Positions 26,152 to 34,676 of a DNA stretch of 64,000 nt are shown piece after piece (position 1 is the first letter of the stretch; every line of letters begins with the position of its first letter). The notes below the pieces were generated by a model, which ran no database searches, was not told where the DNA came from, and saw only the letters and a program-made list of their open reading frames with translations. Position numbers and translations under genes: made by a program. The stretch comes from Chlamydiales bacterium. GTDB lineage: Bacteria; Chlamydiota; Chlamydiia; Chlamydiales; Rhabdochlamydiaceae. The stretch is from positions 62,001-126,000 of the forward strand of contig JACPOL010000004.1 in assembly GCA_016185065.1 (NCBI GenBank). The letters run 5' to 3'.

Positions 26152-26265
26152 GGAATCAGAATACCAGTTCGAATGTTATAGAGGATAGAATCCTTGCCTT
26201 TTTTCCTCCAAATCCTTTAATTTTGCAGGTATTTTAGATTTTTTTACTTTTAAAAGGGAAAGTTT

Positions 26266-27474
26266 ATGCAAGTTTTTCGTCCCATGGGTCACGTACTCGG
26301 AGGAGCTCTCCTCATCGCAGGAACCACAATTGGAGTGGGAATGCTTGCCCTACCAGTTGCAACAGGGCCTGCCGGATTTCTCCCTTCCGTCTCCGTCTAC
26401 ATACTCACCTGGCTATTCATGCTCTGCACAGGCCTTCTCATGCTCGAAGTCTGCACATGGATGCCAAAAGACTCTAACTTGATCACCATGGCAACCCGCC
26501 TTCTCGGCAAGACAGGTAGATATGTCTGCTGGGCGGTCTACCTCTTTCTTTTCGTGACGGTGATGATCGCTCACGTCGCAGGGGGTGGAAGCGTGATGAA
26601 CGAGCTCATCGGCGGAAAACTCCCCGAGTGGGCTGCGATGCTCATCTACGTAGTTGCTTTTTCACCTGTTGTTTATCTTGGAGCACACTCTGTAGACCGT
26701 TTAAACCTCGGCCTCATGATCGGAGTGATCGGCTCCTACCTGCTCTTTATCTTTGTATCTTATAGCCACGTCAACGTTCAGCTGCTTACCTATACAAGCT
26801 GGACCAAAGCTTGGCTTGCGCTTCCTGTACTGTTCACAGCCTTCACCTATCAGGTGATCATCCCAACACTGATGACCTACATGGATCGAAATGTGAAGAG
26901 AGTGCGCCTCGCAATTCTCTTTGGAACCACGATCCCTCTCGTCGTCTACCTGGTCTGGGAGTTCGTGATCCTTGGAATCGTTCCTGTTGAAGGCCCTGGA
27001 GGCCTGATCGAAGCTGGAGCACTCGGCCATAACGCCGTGATGCCGCTTAAGCACTACGTTGGAAGCTCGTCGCTCTTCTCAATCGGGAAGTACTTCGCCT
27101 TTTTCACCCTCACAACTTCCTACATCGCTCTTGCACTTGCCTTTTTAGACTTCTTGGCAGACGGCTTGAAGATGCAGAAAAAGGGGATCAAAAAGGTCTT
27201 CCTCTGCCTCTTGATCTTCGTTCCTCCAACGATCATCGCACTGATCAACCCCAATATCTTCCTGAAGTCGCTTAGCTATGCGGGCGGGATCAGCTGCGCA
27301 ATCCTATTCGGTCTCTTTCCCCCACTCATGGCGTGGATTGGAAGATACAAAAAAGGACTTGGAGAAAAGGGCAAAGAGCTCGTTCCTGGCGGACGCGTCT
27401 TTTTAACAATGCTCCTGATCTTCGTCGCGTTTGAACTTGCGATCGAGATCAGCCAAGAGATCCTCAAGCTCTAA
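26266..27474 (+). CDS. Aromatic amino acid (Tyr/Trp) permease
   Basis: 402 residues, about 11 membrane helices, hydroxy/aromatic amino acid permease family. The N-terminal GGALLIAGTTIGVGMLALPVATG is characteristic of TyrP/Mtr/TnaB. Should import tyrosine or tryptophan by proton symport from the host; Chlamydia carries tyrP homologues. RBS AAAAGGGA upstream of ATG 26266. A family A hairpin begins ~20 bp after the stop. Confidence 0.9.
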   Translation: MQVFRPMGHVLGGALLIAGTTIGVGMLALPVATGPAGFLPSVSVYILTWLFMLCTGLLMLEVCTWMPKDSNLITMATRLLGKTGRYVCWAVYLFLFVTVMIAHVAGGGSVMNELIGGKLPEWAAMLIYVVAFSPVVYLGAHSVDRLNLGLMIGVIGSYLLFIFVSYSHVNVQLLTYTSWTKAWLALPVLFTAFTYQVIIPTLMTYMDRNVKRVRLAILFGTTIPLVVYLVWEFVILGIVPVEGPGGLIEAGALGHNAVMPLKHYVGSSSLFSIGKYFAFFTLTTSYIALALAFLDFLADGLKMQKKGIKKVFLCLLIFVPPTIIALINPNIFLKSLSYAGGISCAILFGLFPPLMAWIGRYKKGLGEKGKELVPGGRVFLTMLLIFVAFELAIEISQEILKL

Positions 27475-27495
27475 GAAGAGAAACGGGAAAGGGGA

Positions 27496-27605
27496 ATCGG
27501 GCACGCACACGGGCACGGGCTCGTTTACGAAAAGAAAGCGTACCCGATCTTCCCTCCCCCCTCTCTCTTTCGTGAACGTGCCCGTGTGCGTGCCCGCGCC
27601 CGATC
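27496..27605 (+). repeat. Family A palindromic element, copy 3
   Basis: Imperfect hairpin immediately after the permease gene. Using the same hexamer code, the left arm reads A-B-A-F-TTTACG and the right arm (reverse complement) E-A-B-A-C, the latter identical to the left arm of copy 2. Probably works as a transcription terminator in practice. Confidence 0.84.
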
Positions 27606-27682
27606 TTCTCTCTCTCCCTCCCCCTCTGCGGTAAAAAAATTTTTTGCTTCAAATATAAAATCAAAGTGGTGCAGAAAACAGC

Positions 27683-27712
27683 GCACTCCAAGGATTTCAC
27701 TCCGCTAAACCA
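27683..27712 (+). repeat. Half copy of family D sequence upstream of a paralogue-family promoter
   Basis: GCGCACTCCAAGGATTTCAC and following CCGCTAAACC match, with few changes, the gene-proximal part of the family D repeats at 49672-49731, 50451-50502 and 53126-53272. In all four cases it lies 20-35 bp upstream of the promoter of a gene of the same paralogue family and in the same orientation to it. Confidence 0.65.
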
Positions 27713-27746
27713 AAACATAAATAAGCAGCTTAAATAATTGTTAAAA

Positions 27747-27775
27747 TGGAAGTTATTGAAATTAACTGTTATAAT
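27747..27775 (+). promoter_or_regulatory. Promoter of the 27.9-kb paralogue
   Basis: TGGAAG, 17-bp spacer, TGT-TATAAT. Same boxes and spacing at 49609-49637 and 50403-50431 (minus strand), and a variant at 53070-53098, each upstream of a gene of the same family. Leader to the ATG ~105 nt. Confidence 0.65.
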
Positions 27776-27836
27776 TTTATCACATTTACTATGCACTTCT
27801 TGAAAGGTCGAAGAGTTGCAAAAAGAGCGCAAAAAA

Positions 27837-27852
27837 GCATAGGCTATACGCC
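27837..27852 (+). promoter_or_regulatory. Conserved leader hairpin of the paralogue family
   Basis: GCATAGGCTATACGCC in the 5' leader, downstream of TTGCAAAAAGAG. Homologous leader sequences at 49522-49539 and 52981-52998 (minus strand) read GGTGTAGGCTGTACGCC and GGTGTAGGCTCTACGCC and form a 6-7 bp stem; the copy here is slightly bulged. Role unknown: mRNA stability or translational control is possible. Confidence 0.5.
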
Positions 27853-27887
27853 ACCAAGAATTTATTAAATTTTGAATAGGAGAATTT

Positions 27888-28418
27888 ATGGTATTCATGC
27901 CGGACCGCTCTGTCTTTGATGACTCTGATAAGACCCCTTATTTCCTGCAAGCGATGGATTGGACAACCGAGTTTGTTGCTCCTCACGGCGCGCAAGCAAT
28001 AGATAAAGCGACGGGCCAGCCGATTACTGAGCACAGATACAGAACAGGCACATCACTAGAACTGGAATTTGTACAAGTCCCGAAAATGACGGGAAATATA
28101 GAATTAGACTGCCTCGAGAGCATGGGGCGAAGAGTCGTGGGAGCGCTCTGCTATGCAGCCCTTGCAGTGGCAGTAGAGGTCGAGCTTGTTGTGCGAACTG
28201 TGCTTCTTCTCGCTCTGACCCTTCTTGTTACACCTTGCGCGCTCTGCTCGGGAGAATTTACAAGGGTAATGAAAGAAACTGGAGGGCAGCTACTATTGAA
28301 TGGCGTCTATGCCATCGATGCACCCATCCGCGCCCTCTCTGGAATCGTTCAGAAGTGCCTACTTAACCTTCAGAACGATGAAGGCGGCAAGACCTACCGA
28401 GAGCTTACGCTCTGCTAG
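27888..28418 (+). CDS. Member P0 of a nine-copy uncharacterised paralogue family
   Basis: 176 residues. Family pattern: N-terminal box (FLQAMDWTTEFVAPHGAQ), a central stretch LDCLESMGRRVVGALCYAALAVAVEVELVVRT flowing into a hydrophobic helix LLLALTLLVTPCAL, and a C-terminal box IDAPIRALSGIVQKCLL ending ELTLC. No signal peptide. Two hydrophobic lobes resemble chlamydial Inc-type proteins, but that is inference. RBS AGGAGA before ATG 27888. Its eight relatives are tandem at 48.0-52.95 kb. Confidence 0.8.
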   Translation: MVFMPDRSVFDDSDKTPYFLQAMDWTTEFVAPHGAQAIDKATGQPITEHRYRTGTSLELEFVQVPKMTGNIELDCLESMGRRVVGALCYAALAVAVEVELVVRTVLLLALTLLVTPCALCSGEFTRVMKETGGQLLLNGVYAIDAPIRALSGIVQKCLLNLQNDEGGKTYRELTLC

Positions 28419-28443
28419 CAATTCACCGATCCAATTCTTAAAA

Positions 28444-28496
28444 GAGCGCTCGGAGAAGGCCCGCCTGGGAAAATGGACAGGCGGGCAAGAGAGAGG
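28444..28496 (+). repeat. Fragment of a family B element
   Basis: GAGCGCTCGGAGAAGGCCCG followed by the G-arm end GGACAGGCGGGCAAGAGAGAG. The rest of the element is missing and the sequence passes straight into a family C hairpin, so this looks like a deletion or an insertion into family B. Confidence 0.75.
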
Positions 28497-28502
28497 TTTT
28501 TT

Positions 28503-28618
28503 CTTTTTTGGAGTGCGGCGACCTGGCGCCGCTTTTCTCAACATCGACTCGGCGATGTTTCTTTAAAGAGAGATCGCCTCAAGAAAAGCGGCGCCAGGTC
28601 GCCGCACTCCAAAAAAGA
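28503..28618 (+). repeat. Family C palindromic element, copy 1
   Basis: Arms of ~36 bp (TTTTTTGGAGTGCGGCGACC … CGCCGCTTTTCT and complement) around a core with CATCGACTCGGCGATG. A second copy at 61571-61700 has nearly the same arms and the core in reverse orientation. Contains A/T-runs at both ends, so it could terminate in either direction. Confidence 0.87.
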
Positions 28619-28668
28619 GTTCTTAGCTCTATCTTCCTAAGAAAATGTTTGTAGGGTAGTGTGTGATC

Positions 28669-29688
28669 ATGAAGCGCACGCCCCTTTTTCTATTTGCTCT
28701 CATCGCCTCTCTTCTTGCCACCACTGCGGGCTACTGCAGGCATGGAGAGTTCCCTGAGTTTTCCAAGAAGGAAGAGGAGCTTGAAGGCCCCTGGTTTACA
28801 GGGCCGCTCTTGTCGAGCTCTCCGCATATCGTTCCTCTCGGCTACATCAACTTTGAACCCTACCTAGTCGCACAAAACTACTATGGGGAGTATGACAAAA
28901 ACTGGCATCCGCACTCGACTCCTCGCACGCAGACTATTACTCCCATCTTCTTCTTTCAGATGGGTCTAACAAAAGATCTAGACTTTCAGTTCAATCCCCA
29001 ATTTTTTTATCAGCAGTCCCAAGGAGCCTCTGCCACGCGTTTAGGAGACACTTCGGTTGCCCTTGACTACCAGCTCTTGTGGGATAAAAAAGGCGAGTGG
29101 TGGCCTGCAATCAAGCTCTTTGTGCGCGAATTCTTCCCAACCGGAAAATATCAGCACTTCGATCCGAAAAAAAACTTCACAGATGATGCGGGAGCCGGCG
29201 TCTTTGAAACAGATTTCGGCGTGGTGATTGGCCGCATCGTTCATCTTACGGGCATCCACTACTTAAGTCCTCGCTTCACCTTCATCTACGGCGTCTCTTC
29301 AAACGTCCATCTTGAAGGCTTTAACAACTACGGCGGCGGCTTTGGAACAAAAGGGACTGCAAAAGTTGGAAGCACTTTCACAACAGTATTTGGAACTGAG
29401 CTCAACATCTCAAAGAACTGGGCCCTTGCAGTCGATATCGCTTACCTCTATGGAAATAAGACAACCTTTCATGGAAAACGAGGCTTTAATGCTGACGGGA
29501 CCCAAGCGGTTGTTGGCGGCCCCTCTTTTAATCAGGTGAGCGTAGCTCCCGCTTTAGAATACAACTTTAGCGAAGAGGTGGGAATCATCGCAGGAGCCTG
29601 GTTTACCGTCGCTGGGCGCAACGACTTTGAATTCGCAAGCGGCGTTCTTGCCATCAACTGGTACTTCAATTTTAGAAAAGGAAAGTAG
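28669..29688 (+). CDS. Putative outer-membrane β-barrel protein
   Basis: 339 residues from ATG 28669 (an upstream GTG is less likely). Signal peptide MKRTPLFLFALIASLLATTAGYC. The rest is alternating aromatic strands with Gly-rich turns (FLYG-, GVSSNVHLEGFNNYGGGFG), like transporters of the MetA/phenol-degradation outer-membrane family. Ends NWYFNFRKGK, where a terminal aromatic is followed by a short basic tail. Substrate unknown. Convergent and slightly overlapping with the next gene. Confidence 0.68.
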   Translation: MKRTPLFLFALIASLLATTAGYCRHGEFPEFSKKEEELEGPWFTGPLLSSSPHIVPLGYINFEPYLVAQNYYGEYDKNWHPHSTPRTQTITPIFFFQMGLTKDLDFQFNPQFFYQQSQGASATRLGDTSVALDYQLLWDKKGEWWPAIKLFVREFFPTGKYQHFDPKKNFTDDAGAGVFETDFGVVIGRIVHLTGIHYLSPRFTFIYGVSSNVHLEGFNNYGGGFGTKGTAKVGSTFTTVFGTELNISKNWALAVDIAYLYGNKTTFHGKRGFNADGTQAVVGGPSFNQVSVAPALEYNFSEEVGIIAGAWFTVAGRNDFEFASGVLAINWYFNFRKGK

Positions 29689-30580
29689 CAGAGAGGGAGA
29701 GGGCTTGAATAGAGAGACTCTCATGGTTCAGAGTGAAGGGGCGCCTGCCTGAAGAGAGGAAGTGAAAGAACTGATTCTGCGCAAAAAAGAGATACTGCTC
29801 CCATCCTGCTCGAAAAAGGAAGCGCTCCTCTCGCTTCCTGCCAAAAGAGGGGGTCTCCCACTGGATGCCAACTGCCCAATCAACTATCGGCTTTGCCATA
29901 TAGAAACGGTCGTAGATATTGCCTCGCTTAAACTTCTCCGTGGAGAGTTGTTCGATCTCGTGAACATAGACCTGGCCGACTTGAATCGAAAATCCTGCAT
30001 GCGAATATAGGCTCCAACTTCCCTTGATCTTCCAGTCGATATCTACACCCGTGCAGACCCCAGGAGCTAAAAACTTATTCTTCATGCTCAGATAATCTTT
30101 CGCGCCGGGAAAGAGAGCTCCTCCAAAATAGCTCAGCAGATACTTCTGCCTGATAATGGCGTATCGCAGGCCCAGAAAAGGGCGTATCGCAAGTGTTGGG
30201 CCAGCGAGAAACGTGTTTCCCAATTCGAGGTCGACCATTCCAAAGTGGAGTCTCCAGTGGCCTCTTGCTTCATCTACAAAACCGGTTGGATTAGTCTGAG
30301 AAAGGGACCAGAGAGGAGTGAGCTCCGCCCCTTCTTGATGAACAGAGGCTCTGCTGTGCAGATGTGTAAGTCTAAGAGCGATATCCCACTTGTCGTGAGG
30401 AAGAGGAGCTCCGAGTTCAAATTTGAATCCAATTGCAGGTTTAAATGAGGGGTTTAAAGCGCGGCTCTTCTTGCCTTCTCCTTCGATTGCGTACGCAAGA
30501 TCGGCCTCGGCTGTCCATGCATAAAGAAGAGCCGCTTCCGCGTGATAAGCTGGGCTCTCATATGCGGAAGGAGCGATCAC
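29672..30580 (-). CDS. MOMP-like barrel protein without signal peptide
   Basis: 302 residues from GTG 30580. It aligns with porins 1 and 2 over the barrel: MVDLELGNTFLAGPTLAIRPFLGLRYA matches their VDLELGREFF…RPHVGLRYM, and WDIALRLTHLHSRA matches WDVALNWARSNSHS. C-terminal F is kept. It lacks the ~60-residue N-terminus with signal peptide and coiled coil; an in-frame stop lies nine codons upstream. It overlaps the peptidase stop by ATGA-like GTGA. Either a truncated gene or a protein exported differently. Confidence 0.7.
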   Translation of the reverse strand: MIAPSAYESPAYHAEAALLYAWTAEADLAYAIEGEGKKSRALNPSFKPAIGFKFELGAPLPHDKWDIALRLTHLHSRASVHQEGAELTPLWSLSQTNPTGFVDEARGHWRLHFGMVDLELGNTFLAGPTLAIRPFLGLRYAIIRQKYLLSYFGGALFPGAKDYLSMKNKFLAPGVCTGVDIDWKIKGSWSLYSHAGFSIQVGQVYVHEIEQLSTEKFKRGNIYDRFYMAKPIVDWAVGIQWETPSFGRKREERFLFRAGWEQYLFFAQNQFFHFLSSGRRPFTLNHESLSIQALSLSATFLF

Positions 30581-32490
30581 CTTAAACCTTCTACCCGCAC
30601 GGGCTCAATCTCTTCAGAAAGAGAGAGTTTTAAGACTTGCGCGTAGAAAGAGAGTTCAGCCTCGATTGCTCGCATGATGTTAGGAGCCATCTTGAAGCCG
30701 TGCTGCTCTCCCTTAAAGACGAGAAGAGCAACGGGCGTTCCCTTTGCGATTAATGCCTCATAGACCAGTTCAGCTTGATTGAGAGGAACGACGGGATCGT
30801 CGCTTCCTTGAAGCAGCAGGAGAGGCCTTGAAAGGCGATCGATGTGCTGCAGAGGAGAGCGCTCTTCATAGATCTTCTTCTGCGCGGGATAGGGAGCTAC
30901 AAGCCTGTCTAGATAGCGAGACTCGAACTTATGCGTGTCTTTAGCGAGAAGTTCGAGATCGCTCACGCCATAGTAGCTTGTGCCAGCAGCAAATAGGTCG
31001 TAAAAAGTGAGCGCGCATAGTGTTGTATACCCACCTGCACTTCCGCCTCGAATGAGAAGCTTCTGAGAATCTGCAAGCCCTTTTTCTGCCAAATAAAGAG
31101 CTCCGTCAAGACAGTCTTCAACATCGCGCACTCCCCAGGTCCCTTCTAGACGCTTCCGATAGAGGCGTCCATAGCCGGAACTTCCGCTGTAGTTCATATC
31201 CAGAAATGCAAAGCCGCGGCTCGTCCAGAATTGCGTCTCCATTGAAAAGACGGGCTGGACGTGTCCAGTAGGACCTCCATGACTCTTTACGATGAGAGGA
31301 GGAAGCTCTCCCTTTGGAGCTTGATAGTCGGGATTTGTAGGTGGGTAGTAGAAGCCGTAGCTAAGGTCGCCATGTCTTGTTTGAAAAGCGATTGTTTGAG
31401 GGATTGAGATCCACTCCTCATCCAACCCTCTCGAGACGCTCTCTTTCAGAATCCTATGCTTGCCTGTGGAGAGATCGAGCTCTACGAGTGAAGGGGGCTG
31501 CGTAGCCGACCCTCCATGAAAGTAGGCGCATCCACTCCCGAGCACCAGACTCCTCATCATCGTAAAAGGAAGAGGAATCCGTTTAAGCGTCTTTTGTGAG
31601 GGATTTAGAAGCGCGAGGTGGTCGGCCCCCTCTCGAGTATAAATGCAGACGATCTCTCCACTTTCTGTGAAACCATAGCTCTCTCGTCCGAAAACCCATG
31701 GAGGAAGTGCAAAGTCGGCCTCTTCTTTGTAAACAGAATCGATCTTTCCATCTGCTGTGCGTCTATACAAATTCCACCAGCCACTCCGATCGGAGACAAA
31801 GTAGAGCTCGCCAGTTTTTGCCCAGACGGGGTTGCAGATCGACTCCTCCACTCCTCCCGCTACCATGCGAGCTTCTCCCACCTCTCCCGTTGAGGAGAGA
31901 TCTGCGAGCCAGAGATTCGACCCATCCCAGGGCATCTGTGGATGGTCCCATGTGATCCATACGAGCTGTTTCCCGTCGGGACTAATGCGTGGAGAGCTAT
32001 AAAAATCATGGCCGGATGCGACCACTTCTGCTGGAGCGCCTTTTGTGAAGCTCACGATCTTATTCTCTACTTCGCTACCTTCTCTGTGCTCCTCAGCAAC
32101 AGCATAGAGTGTGCCTCCCGGTGCAACAGCGATGTCTGCAAGGCGCAGGCTGCTTGAAGGAGTGATAGGAATCGCCCTTCCTCCCTCTTCAAGCCTATAG
32201 ATACGACCATCCACGCTATTTACAAAGTAGATCGCCCCATCACACCCGCGAAGCGCCCCACCACCATACTCGTGAACTCGTGTGCGGATGCTCATCTCTG
32301 GAACGGGATCCAGAACGTTCTGCTGCTCATCAAAAAGTGCGAGTTGCACGCGCCCCTTTTTTGCAGGGACAAGCTGCGTCCAGTAGAGAGTCTTTCCATT
32401 ATGGGCAAGCTCTTGGAAAACCACTGCATCTTTTACTAGATGCTCAGAAGTAATGGGGGAGTTCCACGCTCCAAATGAAGCCGTGTGCAT
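30577..32490 (-). CDS. S9 family (prolyl oligopeptidase/dipeptidyl aminopeptidase) serine peptidase
   Basis: 637 residues: N-terminal β-propeller with TolB-like repeats (SPRISPDGKQLVWITWD), then α/β-hydrolase. Nucleophile Ser in LLIRGGSAGGYTTL, Asp in LQGSDDPVVPLNQAE, His in KGEQHGF. Oxyanion region GGPTGHVQPVF. Cytosolic oligopeptidase, probably feeding amino acids from peptides. No signal peptide. Coupled to the downstream MOMP-like gene. Confidence 0.9.
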   Translation of the reverse strand: MHTASFGAWNSPITSEHLVKDAVVFQELAHNGKTLYWTQLVPAKKGRVQLALFDEQQNVLDPVPEMSIRTRVHEYGGGALRGCDGAIYFVNSVDGRIYRLEEGGRAIPITPSSSLRLADIAVAPGGTLYAVAEEHREGSEVENKIVSFTKGAPAEVVASGHDFYSSPRISPDGKQLVWITWDHPQMPWDGSNLWLADLSSTGEVGEARMVAGGVEESICNPVWAKTGELYFVSDRSGWWNLYRRTADGKIDSVYKEEADFALPPWVFGRESYGFTESGEIVCIYTREGADHLALLNPSQKTLKRIPLPFTMMRSLVLGSGCAYFHGGSATQPPSLVELDLSTGKHRILKESVSRGLDEEWISIPQTIAFQTRHGDLSYGFYYPPTNPDYQAPKGELPPLIVKSHGGPTGHVQPVFSMETQFWTSRGFAFLDMNYSGSSGYGRLYRKRLEGTWGVRDVEDCLDGALYLAEKGLADSQKLLIRGGSAGGYTTLCALTFYDLFAAGTSYYGVSDLELLAKDTHKFESRYLDRLVAPYPAQKKIYEERSPLQHIDRLSRPLLLLQGSDDPVVPLNQAELVYEALIAKGTPVALLVFKGEQHGFKMAPNIMRAIEAELSFYAQVLKLSLSEEIEPVRVEGLR

Positions 32491-32549
32491 GAATTTATCT
32501 CACAGTAAAAAATCGGTGAAGACGATTTTCTAACTAGAAGAGATACTTG

Positions 32550-34664
32550 TCAATTTCGTTTGCTCTCTTTGGACTCTTTGAATTCCTCTTTGGATTCCAG
32601 TGGAGGATCGATCACTCTGAAGAGCGGAGCCTCTGGAAGTTCCGGCGTCTTCATGCGCATGCCGATCTTTACCATCGTCTCAAAGAAGAAGGGAAGCGTC
32701 TCTCTAAAGCTCTCTTTGGGAGTAGGAATAGGCAGTGCTGCCGTTTCGATCTCTTTTGAGGGTTTAAACAGGCCATTTATCTCTTGCGTTCTGCAGTGCA
32801 CTCCACCGCCGTCAGCTAAACTCTCATCTGCATAGATATATTCTAGTCCACCTGTTGCAGAGATTGCGCCTCGCGAACCTCTCCCTGTGAAATAGACCCT
32901 TTCAATTCCATGGGCTTTATAGAACTCGACGATGTGCATTCTTAATAGCTCGTCTGCTGGATGAGAAGATCCATTGCTAATGCAGAATGCTCCCTTTTTT
33001 CCCTTTCCTACAATGGAGTTTAGAAAATTTACTCTCATCGCAGAGTGTCGATCGAAAAAGAGACCCGGCGCACCCACCACTTCAAAACCTCGAGCCGCTA
33101 AAAGCTTAGCAGTTCTTTCGAGCTCTCCGGACTGCGAGCCCTGTTTAATTTTTGCAGCTTCTAAATACTCTTTAAGACGTGCGCGGTGGCTCTCTGGTAG
33201 TTTGGCCGTCCGGATCAAGCGCTCTAGCAGCTGTATGCATAGCAGGTGGTCTTGAATAAAGATCTTCCCATTCGGAGCCGGAAAAATAAAAATATCGAGG
33301 TGAAACTCTAATTGGGGGCGGAAGGGATCTCCGATGTGAATTACAGGCAGACCAAGCGTCTCCTCCATCATCTCTTTGATATACTCAATTGCGGCAATGG
33401 AAAGCTTAGCAAGCCAGACTTGAGTCTTCTCATCACAAGGAGGCATCACCTTGCCCCTGCATAATCTACTTTTTACCAGCGCGACTCTCTCTTTAGAAAA
33501 AGCAGTTGTATATTTTGATAATCTTCCAAGATCTCCCATCCCCTCCATGTATTTTATAAGCGCCTCTTCTCTCCCAGAGAAGGTAAAGGCGCTATTTAAA
33601 AATGAGAAGAGTAGGTTTTGAGCTCCGGAAAGAAAGAGCAGCTCATCTTTTCCGTTCATTGCATAGAGCAGATTTCCAGTCTCAAAATAGAAAGGAGCCT
33701 CTTGCTGCGAAGGAAAGTCCCCTTTTAATAGTATCTCGGTCTGCTCTCCCTGCGCAACAGCTCCCATGATATAAGCGCTTCGGTTATTCAGAATGTCCCT
33801 TACTGCTTCAGTGTCTTTACATGTTCCATTTTTATTGAAACAGAGACGTGCAGGCAGAAGGATCGTCCCATCTTGCAGGCAGAGCATCGGATCGCGAAGC
33901 CAGTCAATTTTATGTCCATAATCAATAGAAGAGACTTTAAAACCCTCCTGATCTCCTATGTCTTCTAGATTTCTCAAGCAGAGCTGCTGACTTTTATCTG
34001 AACATAATCCCCCTATCTTCCAAAAGCGGTTGTGAAGCTTTGAATTACTGTTTGAGCAGCTGGCAGATAAAACCATGGGCGGAGAGCTTAGCGCATTGAA
34101 GGGACGAATAGGGAAGTTAATCTCTAGACGCTCTCTTTTTCCTCTTGCGTAATGTACTAATGAAAAAAAGGCCCCATCCCTATCTTTTTTCAGTGCTGTC
34201 TTATCTTTTACAGTTCGGATTAGCTGGTTGATTCTTTTAAGATGAGGATCGGTTTTTTCGAGTAGAATTAGGGCATATCGCGCCTTCTCTCTAATTGCTC
34301 TAGCGAGTCCGTGGCCAAAAACGGTTCTTACAAGACGTTGAACAATTGTGGGAATTGGTCGTTCAGATACAAAACCCTTGATATAAAAAAGAGTCGGAAA
34401 GAATCGCATCTCGGGGGATTGATAGAAGCGGCGAATATGCTCTGCAATTTTGCGGATTTTTGCAAAGTCATCTTTTAACAGCGCCTCTCGACCTGCGCGC
34501 ACATCGACGAGAGCTGTTTTTCCAACCAGATGCCAGAGAGATTTCGTGAGCAGTTCTATGGTATTTCGTCTATTTGACTGCACGTAAAATACACCCGGAG
34601 CAAAAAGCTGTTCGGGATCGAAACTCTTCTTAAAACGATCGTTTGAAAAACCAATAGAAGTCAT
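32550..34664 (-). CDS. Putative pentein-fold (protein arginine deiminase-like) enzyme, copy 1
   Basis: 704 residues, not a named family to my knowledge. In order it carries WLRDPM (D258), FYFETGNLLY (E328), FHLDIF (H455, D457) and GGVHCRTQEI (C624). These match the ordered active-site motifs of the pentein superfamily (deiminases and amidinotransferases: acidic RD/QD, E-GN, H-x-D, and a late Cys), and the spacing resembles eukaryotic PAD enzymes. Expected chemistry: hydrolysis of a guanidino group via a Cys-amidino intermediate. The first ~230 residues are helical and unassigned. No signal peptide. Tandem with a paralogue at 34677-36752. Confidence 0.62.
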   Translation of the reverse strand: MTSIGFSNDRFKKSFDPEQLFAPGVFYVQSNRRNTIELLTKSLWHLVGKTALVDVRAGREALLKDDFAKIRKIAEHIRRFYQSPEMRFFPTLFYIKGFVSERPIPTIVQRLVRTVFGHGLARAIREKARYALILLEKTDPHLKRINQLIRTVKDKTALKKDRDGAFFSLVHYARGKRERLEINFPIRPFNALSSPPMVLSASCSNSNSKLHNRFWKIGGLCSDKSQQLCLRNLEDIGDQEGFKVSSIDYGHKIDWLRDPMLCLQDGTILLPARLCFNKNGTCKDTEAVRDILNNRSAYIMGAVAQGEQTEILLKGDFPSQQEAPFYFETGNLLYAMNGKDELLFLSGAQNLLFSFLNSAFTFSGREEALIKYMEGMGDLGRLSKYTTAFSKERVALVKSRLCRGKVMPPCDEKTQVWLAKLSIAAIEYIKEMMEETLGLPVIHIGDPFRPQLEFHLDIFIFPAPNGKIFIQDHLLCIQLLERLIRTAKLPESHRARLKEYLEAAKIKQGSQSGELERTAKLLAARGFEVVGAPGLFFDRHSAMRVNFLNSIVGKGKKGAFCISNGSSHPADELLRMHIVEFYKAHGIERVYFTGRGSRGAISATGGLEYIYADESLADGGGVHCRTQEINGLFKPSKEIETAALPIPTPKESFRETLPFFFETMVKIGMRMKTPELPEAPLFRVIDPPLESKEEFKESKESKRN

Positions 34665-34676
34665 AACAAATACTTT

